From assembly GCA_016200545.1 (NCBI GenBank), contig JACQEO010000024.1, positions 32,131-96,130 on the forward strand: a DNA stretch of 64,000 bases. The letters run 5' to 3'. Positions 45,047 to 54,252 of the stretch are shown here, piece by piece. The position numbers and the translations under genes were made by a program. This DNA comes from Deltaproteobacteria bacterium (lineage in GTDB: Bacteria; Desulfobacterota; Binatia; UTPRO1). The notes under the pieces are model-generated. The model made no database searches. It was not told the DNA's origin and worked only from the letters and a program-made list of their open reading frames with translations. The stretch's first letter is position 1. The number at the start of each line of letters is the position of its first letter.

Positions 45047-45509
45047 AGTCAGTCTCCTTGCCGATGTCCGTCGGTCATTGTCGGGGCCCTCGCCCCCGAT
45101 CGGTTGCGTCGAAGTTTGAAGCAACGCTCGTGCCCTTCTCGTCTCTCTAGTGTTGTTGCCCGTCGCGCCAGGGCTTCCGATCGTGACCACGTAGCACCCG
45201 CTGCGACATCCACCCTATGCGATCGGTGCAGGTGCAACGCCAGCGTCATCCGTCCGACACCCCGGAGCGAGCATGCGCTCGTACGTGCGGCCGAAGGGAT
45301 CAACGGGCAATCCTCAAAGAACGCGAGTCGATGCGCGCAAACGCTCGAGCATGCGATCGTCGCGATTTGATCGGGGTACTGCGCCTTTCTTCCGACGCGG
45401 CTCGTCTCAATGGTTGAACGTCGACCAGTCAAAGAGATCCGGACACTTTGTCCCAAATCAGGACGTTTCCGGCCAACGGCTGGTCGCGTCAGATTGCATG
45501 GCGGGCAGT
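45047..45509. other. Intergenic region with short repeats
   Basis: This stretch of about 460 bases lies upstream of the Cys-rich gene. Sequence near 45441-45472 (GGACACTTTGTCC, then GGACGTTTCCGG) has two similar short copies, as at the ends of some insertion sequences, but no transposase is seen. Otherwise I find no coding frame with support. Confidence 0.3.
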
Positions 45510-45629
45510 TCAAGCTGGGAAGGGGCGCGTCAGCAGTAAGACTTGGTCCTTGAGAGCGGCGACAGTGAGCGCGGGAGTCGTGAGGCGATGGCAGCGCCTT
45601 GGCACCACCGCCGCCGTGGCCAGCCGCAT
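45510..45629 (-). CDS. Possible 39-residue peptide coupled to the glycosyltransferase
   Basis: An ATG at 45629 overlaps the glycosyltransferase stop (TGATG) and opens 39 codons, MRLATAAVVPRRCHR and so on to LLLTRPFPA. It has no recognisable family. The overlap and the tight cluster make translation possible, but the peptide could be chance or a decayed gene end. Confidence 0.25.
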   Translation of the reverse strand: MRLATAAVVPRRCHRLTTPALTVAALKDQVLLLTRPFPA

Positions 45630-46798
45630 CAGGCGAATTGGCCGTGCGCGCCCACGGCCATCACTTCGTGGAGCAGACGCGGCAATCGGTCGAGCCCTCT
45701 GAAGTCGATCACCTCGCGGGCCGGACGCGGCCGCGGGAGGTCTCGATCGAGCCATCGTCCGATCGCCGCCGGCGTCAGCTGGTCGGGCTGCAGCACATCG
45801 ACGAGGCCCATCGCCTGCAAACGCTGGGCGCGCATCCACTGCTCGCGACGCGGGTGGACGCGCGGCACGAGCAGGGCCGGTTTCTCGAACGAGAGGATCT
45901 CGCACATCGTGTTGTAGCCCGCCATAGCGACGATGCGGTCGGCGCGCTCGACGAGCACGGCCGGCTCGTGTACGAACTCCAGAATGCGGAGCCGCGGCGC
46001 GCCCGCGGCAACGCGGCGAAGTCGGTGCTTGACCGCTTCATCCATGAAGGGGCCGGTGACGATGACGCCGTTGGTGTCCGCCGGGAGTGGGACGGCAGCG
46101 AACGCCTCCGCCAGCAGCGCTCCGTCCTGGCCGCCGCCGAGCAGGCACAGGGCCAGCCGCCCGGGTGGCAATTGCAGCGCCGCGAACGGATCGTGAGCGG
46201 CATCGGCGAACTCCAGCCGGCGGCGCTGATTGAGGTACCCGACGTAGCGCGCTCTCGCGGCGAGGTCGGCGCGGAGACGGTACTCGCGCACGGGATCGTA
46301 GACCGCCGGGTCGCCGTACACCCAAATGGCGTCGACGAAGTCGCGCATGATCTGCACGTCGCCGGTGCGATCCCAGTCGCGCGTCACGGCGTCGGGCTCG
46401 TCCAGTATGTCGCGAAGGCCGAGCACGTATCGCGTCCCGCGATCGCGCAGGAAGTTCAGCGCCGAATCGAGCTCGCAGAGCGCGCCGCGGGGCAATTTGT
46501 CTCCGATGAACACCTCGGGCGCGAACGCTTCCAGTGCCGCGTGAATGGTCCGGGCACGCAAGGCCATCAGGTCCTTGATGGACACGCCGAGATAGCGCGG
46601 CGCGAATCGGCCGTCGCCGTTCTTGCGAAGGGCAGGCAGGATGAGGCAGTCGAGGCCGGGCGCGATGGAGAACGCGCCGGCCTGACGGGTCTCGGCGATC
46701 AGCAGGATCGCGAGGTCCGGTGAAGACTTCACCAACGTTTGCGCGATCAACAACTGGCGGCGGAGATGCCCCAGGCCGACCACTCCCGGGGAATACAT
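45629..46798 (-). CDS. GT28/MurG-like glycosyltransferase
   Basis: The product is 389 residues with two Rossmann-like halves. The N-terminus MYSPGVVGLGHLRRQLLIAQTL and the C-terminal EFVHEPAVLVERADRIVAMAGYNTMCEILSFEKPALLVPR are the UDP-sugar-binding pattern of GT28-type enzymes. It would transfer a sugar to a glycan or glycolipid. Its start is 51 bases from the divergent kinase gene, sharing a control region. It has no signal peptide. Confidence 0.82.
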   Translation of the reverse strand: MYSPGVVGLGHLRRQLLIAQTLVKSSPDLAILLIAETRQAGAFSIAPGLDCLILPALRKNGDGRFAPRYLGVSIKDLMALRARTIHAALEAFAPEVFIGDKLPRGALCELDSALNFLRDRGTRYVLGLRDILDEPDAVTRDWDRTGDVQIMRDFVDAIWVYGDPAVYDPVREYRLRADLAARARYVGYLNQRRRLEFADAAHDPFAALQLPPGRLALCLLGGGQDGALLAEAFAAVPLPADTNGVIVTGPFMDEAVKHRLRRVAAGAPRLRILEFVHEPAVLVERADRIVAMAGYNTMCEILSFEKPALLVPRVHPRREQWMRAQRLQAMGLVDVLQPDQLTPAAIGRWLDRDLPRPRPAREVIDFRGLDRLPRLLHEVMAVGAHGQFA

Positions 46799-46849
46799 CG
46801 CGATGCGGTGTTTGCCTTACTTCACGTGCCGACCTATCGGCTACATCGC

Positions 46850-47758
46850 ATGGACGAGGAGAAACTTCGAACCGAGCTCGGCGCGTCCCTGTGGAGGCTC
46901 GTGACTGCGGTCGGCGCACCCCTGGTCACGGCCGAAGAGATCACGGTCGTGCCCGCCAACGGCATGCGGAAGACCTACCGCCTGCGGTTTGCCGACGGCC
47001 AAACGCTCAAGGGACGATCCTTCCGGACTCCCGTTCTCGCCGAAGTGGCGCGGCGGATCCATGAACGAGCGGGGGTGTCTCTTCTCGCGCGCCTGCTTGC
47101 CCACCGCGGCGAAGCGGTCCTCGAAGAGTGGATCGCAGGCGAGGTGCTCGTCCAGGGGCGGGTTGGCCCTGCTCTTCTGCAACGCGCGGGACAGACGCTC
47201 GGATCGCTGCACCGATGCCCCCCGCCCGCGACCGACGACCTCGACTTCCATCCGCTGGACATCCAAGGATGGGCGCGGAAGACGGCCGAAAACCTGCGCG
47301 CCCTGCGGGATCGCGGCAGCATCTCGTCGCGGCGGGCGGATCGTCTCCGGCAACTGGTACGGTCGTGTATGCCCTCCACTGCGACGCTCGGCGTCGTGCA
47401 CCGCGACCTTTGTCCTGAGAATCTGCTCACCGATCCCAGCGGGAGGTTGGTGTCGGTGGACAACGGCTCGCTGACCATTGGGACGATCGACGAGGATCTC
47501 TGTCGCGTCTGGTACCGTTGGCCCATGAACGCCGAGGAGCAACGCGCGTTCGTCGACGGCTACCGGGAATACGGCGATCCCGCCGGCTTCCGTCAGCCAT
47601 CGCCGTTCTGGGTGATGGTGGTGATGATCGACTCGGCCCGCGCGCGGCTCGGGGTGTCGGCGTCCATGGCGGCGACGGTGCTGCACCGATTCGACCAGTT
47701 CCTCGCGGAAAAAGGATACGAGTGTTCGGCCGATCTTCCGATCAGGGGCTCGGCGTGA
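46850..47758 (+). CDS. APH-like phosphotransferase/kinase
   Basis: The product is 302 residues from an ATG at 46850. The kinase catalytic loop HRDLCPENLL (H184, D186, N191) and a DNG (D204-N205-G206, in SVDNGSLTIG) in place of the usual DFG are present. It belongs to the aminoglycoside-phosphotransferase/choline-kinase-like fold. The early KTYRLRFADGQTLKGRSF has the ATP-site lysine. The acceptor is unknown; a sugar or amino-glycan is possible. The stop overlaps the next gene by four bases. Confidence 0.78.
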   Translation: MDEEKLRTELGASLWRLVTAVGAPLVTAEEITVVPANGMRKTYRLRFADGQTLKGRSFRTPVLAEVARRIHERAGVSLLARLLAHRGEAVLEEWIAGEVLVQGRVGPALLQRAGQTLGSLHRCPPPATDDLDFHPLDIQGWARKTAENLRALRDRGSISSRRADRLRQLVRSCMPSTATLGVVHRDLCPENLLTDPSGRLVSVDNGSLTIGTIDEDLCRVWYRWPMNAEEQRAFVDGYREYGDPAGFRQPSPFWVMVVMIDSARARLGVSASMAATVLHRFDQFLAEKGYECSADLPIRGSA

Positions 47759-48882
47759 ACGCGCGGTTCGGCAGCCGACATGGTTGCGTGCTCGGCTTTC
47801 GCGGCCTGCAGATCGACGTCCACAGCAACGAGGCAGCGCCGCTGCAATGGCTCGTCGAGTTCCTCTCGCCGCACCTGGCCGCGGAAAGCGCGAGCGTGCG
47901 GCGCCGGGATGTCAGCCTGATCCTCGACCCGTCCCACTATGCGCGTCTGCTCGCCAAACCCGCCAGCGGGCACCAGGAGCGCATCGATTGCTTCACGGCC
48001 GACGGCGAGTTCGAGCAACTCGCTCTCTGGCACGAGGACGCCGACGGCCGCCTGCTGCACGACGCCGGGGCGCAAGCGTTCGTGCGGATCGCGGCACGGC
48101 AGGGTGGCATCGAGATCGTCGCGCCGACCGATCACGCCCGGGTGCGAATCTCCCTGATGCGGGTGATTCGCGAGCTGGCTATGCTGCAGTCGTTACACCG
48201 CGGTGATCTGTTCATTCATGCAGCCGCGGGTGTCCTCCGCGGTCGAGCCGTCGTCATCGCCGGGCAGAAGCGAGCCGGAAAGACCACCATGCTGCTCGAC
48301 CTGCTCCGCCGGGGGGAGGTGCAGTATCTGTCCAACGATCGCATCATGGTGGACACGAGCGCGGACCCGCCGGTCGTCCGCGGCATGCCAACGATCGTCA
48401 AGGTGCGGGCGGAGTCCCTGCGATTCGTACCGTCGTTGACCGAACCGGCGCCGGGCGATCCCCAGCGGCACTACTTGACCATGCAGGAGTGCGCCAGCGG
48501 CAGTCCTCTCCTCGAGCCGCCTACACGGCAACCCACCTCGATGAGCCCGGTCCAGTTCTGTCGCTGGCTGGGTGTGGAGCCGCGTGCCGCGGCTCCGATC
48601 GGGACGATCGTGTTTCCCACCGTCGACCCGGCGGTCACGCGCTTCGACGTGCGCGTGCTCAGGGCGCCGCAAGCGGCGGAGCGCATTCGCGCAAGCCTCT
48701 TCTCGGCCGGTTCCAATGGACGCGTATCGCAGGCCTTCGGAGCGGATTGGGATGGTGCCTTCCCGGCTCACGACGCCACGCTGGATGCGTGCCGGCGCCT
48801 GGCGGAGCGCTGTGCAGCCTACGAGTGCCGCATCGGCCCCGACGCCTTTCACAGGCCGAGCGTGTGGGAGTCGATCGCCTGA
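47755..48882 (+). CDS. HPr-kinase-like P-loop protein
   Basis: The product is 375 residues from a GTG at 47755 overlapping the kinase stop. Its Walker A motif is GQKRAGKT (170-177), followed by SNDRIMVD (193-200). The preceding LFIHAAAGVLRGRAVVIAG matches the entry to the HPr kinase fold (H155 as a candidate catalytic residue). The first 140 residues are a separate domain. Such HprK homologues occur in clusters for modified peptides or glycans, where they phosphorylate serine or a sugar. No HPr or PTS gene is in the window. Confidence 0.72.
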   Translation: MNARFGSRHGCVLGFRGLQIDVHSNEAAPLQWLVEFLSPHLAAESASVRRRDVSLILDPSHYARLLAKPASGHQERIDCFTADGEFEQLALWHEDADGRLLHDAGAQAFVRIAARQGGIEIVAPTDHARVRISLMRVIRELAMLQSLHRGDLFIHAAAGVLRGRAVVIAGQKRAGKTTMLLDLLRRGEVQYLSNDRIMVDTSADPPVVRGMPTIVKVRAESLRFVPSLTEPAPGDPQRHYLTMQECASGSPLLEPPTRQPTSMSPVQFCRWLGVEPRAAAPIGTIVFPTVDPAVTRFDVRVLRAPQAAERIRASLFSAGSNGRVSQAFGADWDGAFPAHDATLDACRRLAERCAAYECRIGPDAFHRPSVWESIA

Positions 48883-48896
48883 GAAGGGTGACGCGC

Positions 48897-49517
48897 ATGC
48901 GACTCCCGAGACGGTGGGATATTCCCGCGCCGATTCCGGTGGACTGGATGATGCGCGACCTCGCGAGCGCGAAGATCACCGTGCGCGAGCGCGAGGACGG
49001 CAGGCTCGAGCAGACGATCGAACACGCGGTCCTGCCGGGCATGACGCCCGCGATGATGCTCTGGTGGCTCGCGCAGCTCGAACACCCGCTCGAGTGGAAC
49101 GGTCGCACGGTCCTCGCGTATCGGCTGTGGCACCCGCGTGACCACATCTACTTCAAGGTCCTGGGGACGTTCGGGCCGGGGTGCCGCTTCCACGTCGTCG
49201 AGGCGTTCGGAGGCCAGCGCCGCTTTTTGATGAACTGGGTCTTCGACGTTCCGAAACTCGACGCGACCGGCTTTCGGCTCGAGATCCGGCGGCTCGGCCG
49301 GCCGGTGGCCAGGATCGACGAAAGCTACGAGCCGGTCGATGGGGGGCTGCGCTACGTCGTACGGATGCTGGTCGGCGGCACCGGCCGCGTGATCGGTCCG
49401 CTCAGCCGACTCATCCGGCGAACGAAGGCGGACACGTTGCACGCCTGGCTGCGCCACAACGTCGAGGAGGTCGGCAACTTGCCGCACGTCGTACCGAGGC
49501 TGTTCGCCGCACGGTGA
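48897..49517 (+). CDS. DAPG-hydrolase (PhlG)-like protein
   Basis: The product is 206 residues from an ATG at 48897, with AGAAGG eight bases ahead. The segment LPGMTPAMMLWWLAQLEHPLEWNG and YRLWHPRDHIYFKVLG resembles the 2,4-diacetylphloroglucinol hydrolase family, where W and H residues shape a zinc site. A later HVVEAFGGQRRFLMN follows. It is shorter than PhlG and may use a different acyl-phenol or ester substrate. The stop overlaps the methyltransferase start by four bases. Confidence 0.62.
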   Translation: MRLPRRWDIPAPIPVDWMMRDLASAKITVREREDGRLEQTIEHAVLPGMTPAMMLWWLAQLEHPLEWNGRTVLAYRLWHPRDHIYFKVLGTFGPGCRFHVVEAFGGQRRFLMNWVFDVPKLDATGFRLEIRRLGRPVARIDESYEPVDGGLRYVVRMLVGGTGRVIGPLSRLIRRTKADTLHAWLRHNVEEVGNLPHVVPRLFAAR

Positions 49518-50194
49518 CGCAACCGGGTCGATACGGCGTCGACGCGCCGGGCGTCGTCCTCGCGCTCTTCGGCGCCGCGACGGCGGACGTCGTCCTCTAC
49601 GCGCTGCGCGGTTTCAGCCTCGGTCCGGCATTCGGCTGCGGACTCATGGGGCTGGCGATGCTCTGGAGCAGCAAGGTCGGGAAGCTCCGCGCGCGTGAGG
49701 CCTTGCTCGACCTGGTCGGCCTGCGCGGCGACGAGCGCGTGCTCGACGTCGGCTGCGGACGCGGGCTCGTCCTGCACGGCGCCGCACGACGCCTGCGAGA
49801 CGGGCGTGCCGTCGGCATCGACATCTGGCGAGCGAAGGATCAGACGGGCAACGATCCGCGGGCGACGCTCGCCAACGCGGCGCGCGAGGGTGTCGCCGCC
49901 AAGGTCGCCGTGCAGAGCGCCGACATGCGCATGCTACCGTTCGTCGACGCGAGCTTCGACGCCGTCGTCTCGAGCCTCGCGATCCACAACGTGCACGGCA
50001 CCGCCGAGCGCGCGAAGGCGCTCTGCGAGATCGTGCGCGTGCTCAAGCCCGGCGGCCGGGTCGCGCTCCAGGACATCGCGCACACGGCGCAATACGCGCG
50101 CGTGCTCAGAGCGTGCGGTCTCCGCGAGGTACGGCGGACGGGGCTTCGGTTCGCCATCGTACCGCCCGTCCGCGTCGTGAGCGCGATCAAGTGA
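49514..50194 (+). CDS. SAM-dependent methyltransferase with N-terminal membrane spans
   Basis: The product is 226 residues from a GTG at 49514 overlapping the preceding stop. Two hydrophobic stretches (VVLALFGAATADVVLYAL and LGPAFGCGLMGLAMLW) are followed by a class I fold: ERVLDVGCGRGLVLHGAARRL (SAM-binding), GIDIWRAKDQTGNDP, SFDAVVSSLAIHNV and EIVRVLKPGGRVALQDI. It may methylate a lipid or membrane-bound product. It is the last gene of the four-gene plus-strand cluster. Confidence 0.85.
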   Translation: MTQPGRYGVDAPGVVLALFGAATADVVLYALRGFSLGPAFGCGLMGLAMLWSSKVGKLRAREALLDLVGLRGDERVLDVGCGRGLVLHGAARRLRDGRAVGIDIWRAKDQTGNDPRATLANAAREGVAAKVAVQSADMRMLPFVDASFDAVVSSLAIHNVHGTAERAKALCEIVRVLKPGGRVALQDIAHTAQYARVLRACGLREVRRTGLRFAIVPPVRVVSAIK

Positions 50195-50220
50195 TCGCGC
50201 CGGGGCGCGAAAACGACACC

Positions 50221-51183
50221 TCACGCGAGGAAGTTCGTCTCACGTCCGATGCCACGCACACGCGCGACCTCGTATACCGCCCACGCCGCGACCGCGTCTT
50301 GAAACGCGAGGCCGACGCCACCGTACACGGTCACCTGCTGCGGCGACGTCCGGCCCGGATGCGTGCCGCCGAGCACCTCGCCGAGCTCGGCGCCGACCGC
50401 GTCGCGGCCGAGCCCGACGCCGCCGAGCGCCCCCATCTCGACCGCGAGCGCGCCGTCGTCGCAGACGAAGAGCGCGGCGCGGATCACCTCGGCCGCGACC
50501 TCCGCCTTGCCCGGTTCGTCGGCCCCGAGGGTCGTCACGTGCGCCCCCGGCGCGAGCATGCCCGGGAGAATGAACGGCGCCCTCGCCCACGTCGCCGCGA
50601 GCACGATGCCGGCATCCCGCACCGCCGACGCGACCGACGTCGCCGGCTCGATCGGGATCGCGAGCTCCTCCGCCATCGCGTGCGCGAACGTCGCCGCCTG
50701 CTCGGGCACGACGTCGTAGACCGACACCGACCGCAGCGCCCGCACCGCCGCGAGCGCGCGCAGCTGCTGCGTTCCCTGCACGCCCGCACCGACCACCGCG
50801 ACGGTATCAGCGTCGCGCCGCGCCAGGACGTGCGCCGCGAGCGCGCCCGCGAGCCCGGTCCGCACCGCCGTCAAGTAGGTCGAGTCCATCACCGCCAGGA
50901 GCTCACCGGTCGCGATCGCGTGGAGACAGAGGACGCCGCGAATCGCCGGACGCTCGGCGGGAAACTTCGCGTGCACCTTGACGGTGTACGCGGGTACCTC
51001 GGGCGCGATCCCCGGGAAGAGAACGGTCGCCGTCCCCGGACCCGGCAACGTCGAGCGCACGCGTAGCGCCCGCTGGCCCGCGTCGGCCGAGTAGGCGATG
51101 AACGCGCGCCGCAGCGCCGGCACCAGCGCCGCCGGATCGAGGAGCGTCTCGACGTCGGAGCGCGTCAGCACGAGGGTACGCAT
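50221..51183 (-). CDS. Ornithine cyclodeaminase / mu-crystallin family protein
   Basis: The product is 320 residues from the ATG at 51183. It shows the family's N-terminal substrate domain (VLTRSDVETLLDPAALVPALR, TVKVHAKFP), the DSTYLTAVRTGLAGALAAHVL segment and the NAD(P)-binding VAVVGAGVQGTQQLRAL. Family members include ornithine cyclodeaminase, ketimine reductase and alanine dehydrogenase. The substrate is unknown. It is convergent with the methyltransferase gene. Confidence 0.85.
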   Translation of the reverse strand: MRTLVLTRSDVETLLDPAALVPALRRAFIAYSADAGQRALRVRSTLPGPGTATVLFPGIAPEVPAYTVKVHAKFPAERPAIRGVLCLHAIATGELLAVMDSTYLTAVRTGLAGALAAHVLARRDADTVAVVGAGVQGTQQLRALAAVRALRSVSVYDVVPEQAATFAHAMAEELAIPIEPATSVASAVRDAGIVLAATWARAPFILPGMLAPGAHVTTLGADEPGKAEVAAEVIRAALFVCDDGALAVEMGALGGVGLGRDAVGAELGEVLGGTHPGRTSPQQVTVYGGVGLAFQDAVAAWAVYEVARVRGIGRETNFLA

Positions 51184-51254
51184 TCGTCGATTCCTACCGC
51201 GTCGGACGCTCGGACGACACACCCACGTCGCGTCGGCTCAGATCGTGAACGAGG

Positions 51255-52829
51255 CTACGGCACCAGCGAGTACGACCACGTCTCGGTGAGCGTGTCGCTG
51301 CCTTTGTCGAGGAACGCGCGCAGCTCGACGGGCGTCTTGCTCTTCGGGCGAACTTGGAACGTCAGGCGCCAGCCACCGGTCGCCGGGTTCTTCACGACGT
51401 GCTGGTCGAGGAGCTCGGCGGCGTCGTCTTCGGGGGCGATGGTGACGTCGCCGCGCACGACTTGGTCGGCCGGGATCGCGTCCAGCGTTCTGCCCGCGAA
51501 GTCGACGACGAAGCGTTGCGCGTTCTCCTTGTTGCCACCGTCGCGGCGGGTGGCGATGGTACGGCCGCCGGGCGGCCGCGACGGATCGTCACCACAGAAC
51601 GCGAGCGTATAGGAGACGTCGTAGGGCTGCCCGAGCTTCGGCTGATTGTCGGGAACCCAGTAGACGACGACGTTGTCGTTGGTGTCGGACTTGGTGGGAA
51701 TCTGCACCACCTCGACGCTGCCGGCGCCCCAGTCGCCGTGCGGCGTCACCCAGCCGCTCGGACGGAGCTCGGGGTGCGTCTCCAAATCCTGATAGCTCGC
51801 GAAGTCCCGGTCGCGCTGGATGAGGCCGAAGCCACGCAGGCCCGGCATGCGGAACTTGTCGACCTGCAGCGAGCGTGGATTGTCGAGCGGCCGCCACAAC
51901 CACTCGCCCGTCCCCTGCGCGACCAGCAGACCGTCGGAGTCGTGGACCTCGGGACGGAAGTCGTCGAACTGCCGCCCGGTGTTCTCGCCGTGGAAGAACA
52001 TGCTGGTGAGCGGCGCGATGCCGATTTTCTGAGGTTGGCGGCGGAGGAAGAGGCGCACGTCGATGTTCACCACCGTCTGCTCGCCCGGTTGGATGACGAA
52101 GCGGTAAGCGCCGGTGAGGCTCGGGCTGTCGAGGAGGGCGTAGACGGTGACGTCCTTCGCCTTCGCCGTCGGGGTAGCGAGCCAGAATTCCTTGAAGTAC
52201 GGAAACTCCTCGCCCGAAGGTATGGCGGTGTCGATCGCCAAACCGCGCGCCGACATGCCGAAGACCTGGTCGCGGCCGACGCCGCGGAAGTAGCTCGCGC
52301 CGAGGAAGACGATCACCTCGTCGAAGTAGTCGCGAGTCTTGATCGGCGTGTGGAGGCGAAAGCCGGCGAAGCCGAGGTCCTGCGGCACCTTGCTCGCGAA
52401 GTCGTTCCGCCCGTAGTCGAAGACGCTGGGGGAGAAGTCGAGACGGCGGACCGCGGCACCCTCGACGACGTTCACTTTGACGGTCCGATCGTAGTAGAGC
52501 CCGGGGTGGAAGAACTGCACTTGGAACGGCGAGGTTTTCTCGCGCCACAGGGCCTGATTGGGCCGGAAGCGGATGTCGCGCCACTGGTCGTAGGTGATCT
52601 TGCCGAGCCACTCGGGCACCCGCACCTTCGGAACCTCGAACGGCTTCACCGCGAGGTGGTGGGCCTTGGCGGCGACGTCCTCGAATCCGAAGGTCGCCGC
52701 GGCGCCCGCTCGCGGCACGACGGCCGGCGCGAGCAGCGCCAGCACGGCGAGACGACGCGCCGCACGCGCGCCGCGCAACGCTCGCGCAGGCAGGACGGCA
52801 TCTGGCCGCTCGTCGGACACGCACCCCAT
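51255..52829 (-). CDS. opgG: OpgG/MdoG, periplasmic glucan biosynthesis protein
   Basis: The product is 524 residues from the ATG at 52829. A signal peptide (AVLALLAPAVVPRAGAAA) precedes TFGFEDVAAKAHHLA, YDQWRDIRFRPNQALWRE and FQVQFFHPGLYYDRTVKVN, the OpgG signature. The aromatic and acidic residues of the central groove are kept. OpgG in E. coli is needed to build the branched beta-1,2 backbone of osmoregulated periplasmic glucans, and recent work shows family members can be beta-1,2-glucanases. There is no opgH gene beside it. It is divergent from the ABC transporter. Confidence 0.92.
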   Translation of the reverse strand: MGCVSDERPDAVLPARALRGARAARRLAVLALLAPAVVPRAGAAATFGFEDVAAKAHHLAVKPFEVPKVRVPEWLGKITYDQWRDIRFRPNQALWREKTSPFQVQFFHPGLYYDRTVKVNVVEGAAVRRLDFSPSVFDYGRNDFASKVPQDLGFAGFRLHTPIKTRDYFDEVIVFLGASYFRGVGRDQVFGMSARGLAIDTAIPSGEEFPYFKEFWLATPTAKAKDVTVYALLDSPSLTGAYRFVIQPGEQTVVNIDVRLFLRRQPQKIGIAPLTSMFFHGENTGRQFDDFRPEVHDSDGLLVAQGTGEWLWRPLDNPRSLQVDKFRMPGLRGFGLIQRDRDFASYQDLETHPELRPSGWVTPHGDWGAGSVEVVQIPTKSDTNDNVVVYWVPDNQPKLGQPYDVSYTLAFCGDDPSRPPGGRTIATRRDGGNKENAQRFVVDFAGRTLDAIPADQVVRGDVTIAPEDDAAELLDQHVVKNPATGGWRLTFQVRPKSKTPVELRAFLDKGSDTLTETWSYSLVP

Positions 52830-52935
52830 CGCTGACGGACGGCACTCAATGGTACACGCCGGGGCCGTGGTCAAGCGCACGCATGGAATCCGCGGTCGAT
52901 GTGCTAGGACTCCACCTCGTGCCGCGCGATTGCGC

Positions 52936-54252
52936 ATGAGAGGATCGGTCGCGTCTCTAGCCGCCCCCGCGCCCGGCCACGTCACGCTGCTCGTGCTGCT
53001 CGCGCTGCTCGCGGCGGGCTGCGCCCGGCAGGGGGACGCGGGGACGGTCGTGGAACTCTGGGCGATGGGACGGGAGGGTGAGGTGGTGCAGCAGCTCGTG
53101 CCGGCGTTCGAGCAACGGACACCCGGCGTACACGTGCGCGTGCAGCAGATCCCGTGGAGCGCCGCGCACGAGAAGCTCCTCACGGCCTACGTCGGCGAGG
53201 CGATGCCGGACATGATGCAGCTCGGGAACACCTGGCTACCGGAGTTCGTCGCGCTCGGAGCGGTGGCGCCGCTCGACGACCGCGTCGCGGCTTCGACGAT
53301 CGTCCATCCCGACGCCTACCCCGCCGGCGTCCTCGACCCGAACGTGCTCGACGGCGTGACCTACGCCATCCCCTGGTACGTCGACACCCGTGTGCTCTTC
53401 TACCGCGCCGATCTGCTGCGCGCCGCCGGCCGTCCCGACCCGCCCGCGACCTGGGACGACTGGCTCGTCACGATGACGCGCCTGAAGGCGCGCGCCGGCG
53501 CCGACGCCTACGCGATCCTACTGCCGATGAACGAGTGGCAGATGCCCGCCATCCTCGCCCTGCAGCGCGGCGCCGCGCTGCTACGCGACCGCGACCGCTA
53601 CGGCAACTTCACCAGCGCGCCGGTGCGCGAGGCGTTCGCGTTCTACCTCGACCTCTTCCACCGCGACCTCGCGCCGCGCGCCGGCGAGGCGCAGGTCGCG
53701 AACGTCTACCAAGACTTCGCGCACGGGTATTTCGCGCTCTACGTCACCGGCCCGTGGAACCTCGGCGAGTTCGCGCACCGGCTGCCGCCCGAGTTGGCGG
53801 ACGACTGGACGACGGCGCCCCTCCCCGGCCCCGACGCGGCACACCCCGGGGTCTCGCTCGCGGGCGGCGCCAGTCTCGCCGTCGCGCGCCGCTCGCCGCA
53901 CGCCGAGGCGGCGTGGCGCTTCATCGAATATCTCTCCGAGCCGGCGCAGCAAGTCGCGCTCTATCGCCTCGCCGGCGACCTCCCGGCGCGCAGCGCCGCC
54001 TGGAACGACCCGCCGCTGCGCGACGACCGCCGCGCGCGCGCGTTCGCGACGCAGCTCCGCGACGTGCGCTCGACGCCGAAGGTGCCGGAGTGGGAGCGCA
54101 TCGCCAGCGTGATCGGCGAGCACCTCGAGGCGGCGATCCGCGGCCGCATCACCCTCGACGAGGCGCTCGCCGCCCTCGACGGCGACGTCGACGCGATTCT
54201 CGAGAAGCGACGCTGGATGATGGACCGCGCCGAGCGCCACGATGCGCACTGA
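52936..54252 (+). CDS. Sugar ABC transporter, substrate-binding lipoprotein
   Basis: The product is 438 residues from the ATG at 52936. A lipoprotein signal ends LAAGC. The mature part begins VVELWAMGREGEVVQQLVPAFEQRTPGVHV and has the two-lobe fold of cluster-B carbohydrate-binding proteins, with TPMNEWQ-like and GGASLAVARRSPHAEAAWRFIEYLS motifs. It captures a sugar, probably an oligosaccharide. It overlaps the first permease gene by 11 bases. Confidence 0.9.
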   Translation: MRGSVASLAAPAPGHVTLLVLLALLAAGCARQGDAGTVVELWAMGREGEVVQQLVPAFEQRTPGVHVRVQQIPWSAAHEKLLTAYVGEAMPDMMQLGNTWLPEFVALGAVAPLDDRVAASTIVHPDAYPAGVLDPNVLDGVTYAIPWYVDTRVLFYRADLLRAAGRPDPPATWDDWLVTMTRLKARAGADAYAILLPMNEWQMPAILALQRGAALLRDRDRYGNFTSAPVREAFAFYLDLFHRDLAPRAGEAQVANVYQDFAHGYFALYVTGPWNLGEFAHRLPPELADDWTTAPLPGPDAAHPGVSLAGGASLAVARRSPHAEAAWRFIEYLSEPAQQVALYRLAGDLPARSAAWNDPPLRDDRRARAFATQLRDVRSTPKVPEWERIASVIGEHLEAAIRGRITLDEALAALDGDVDAILEKRRWMMDRAERHDAH

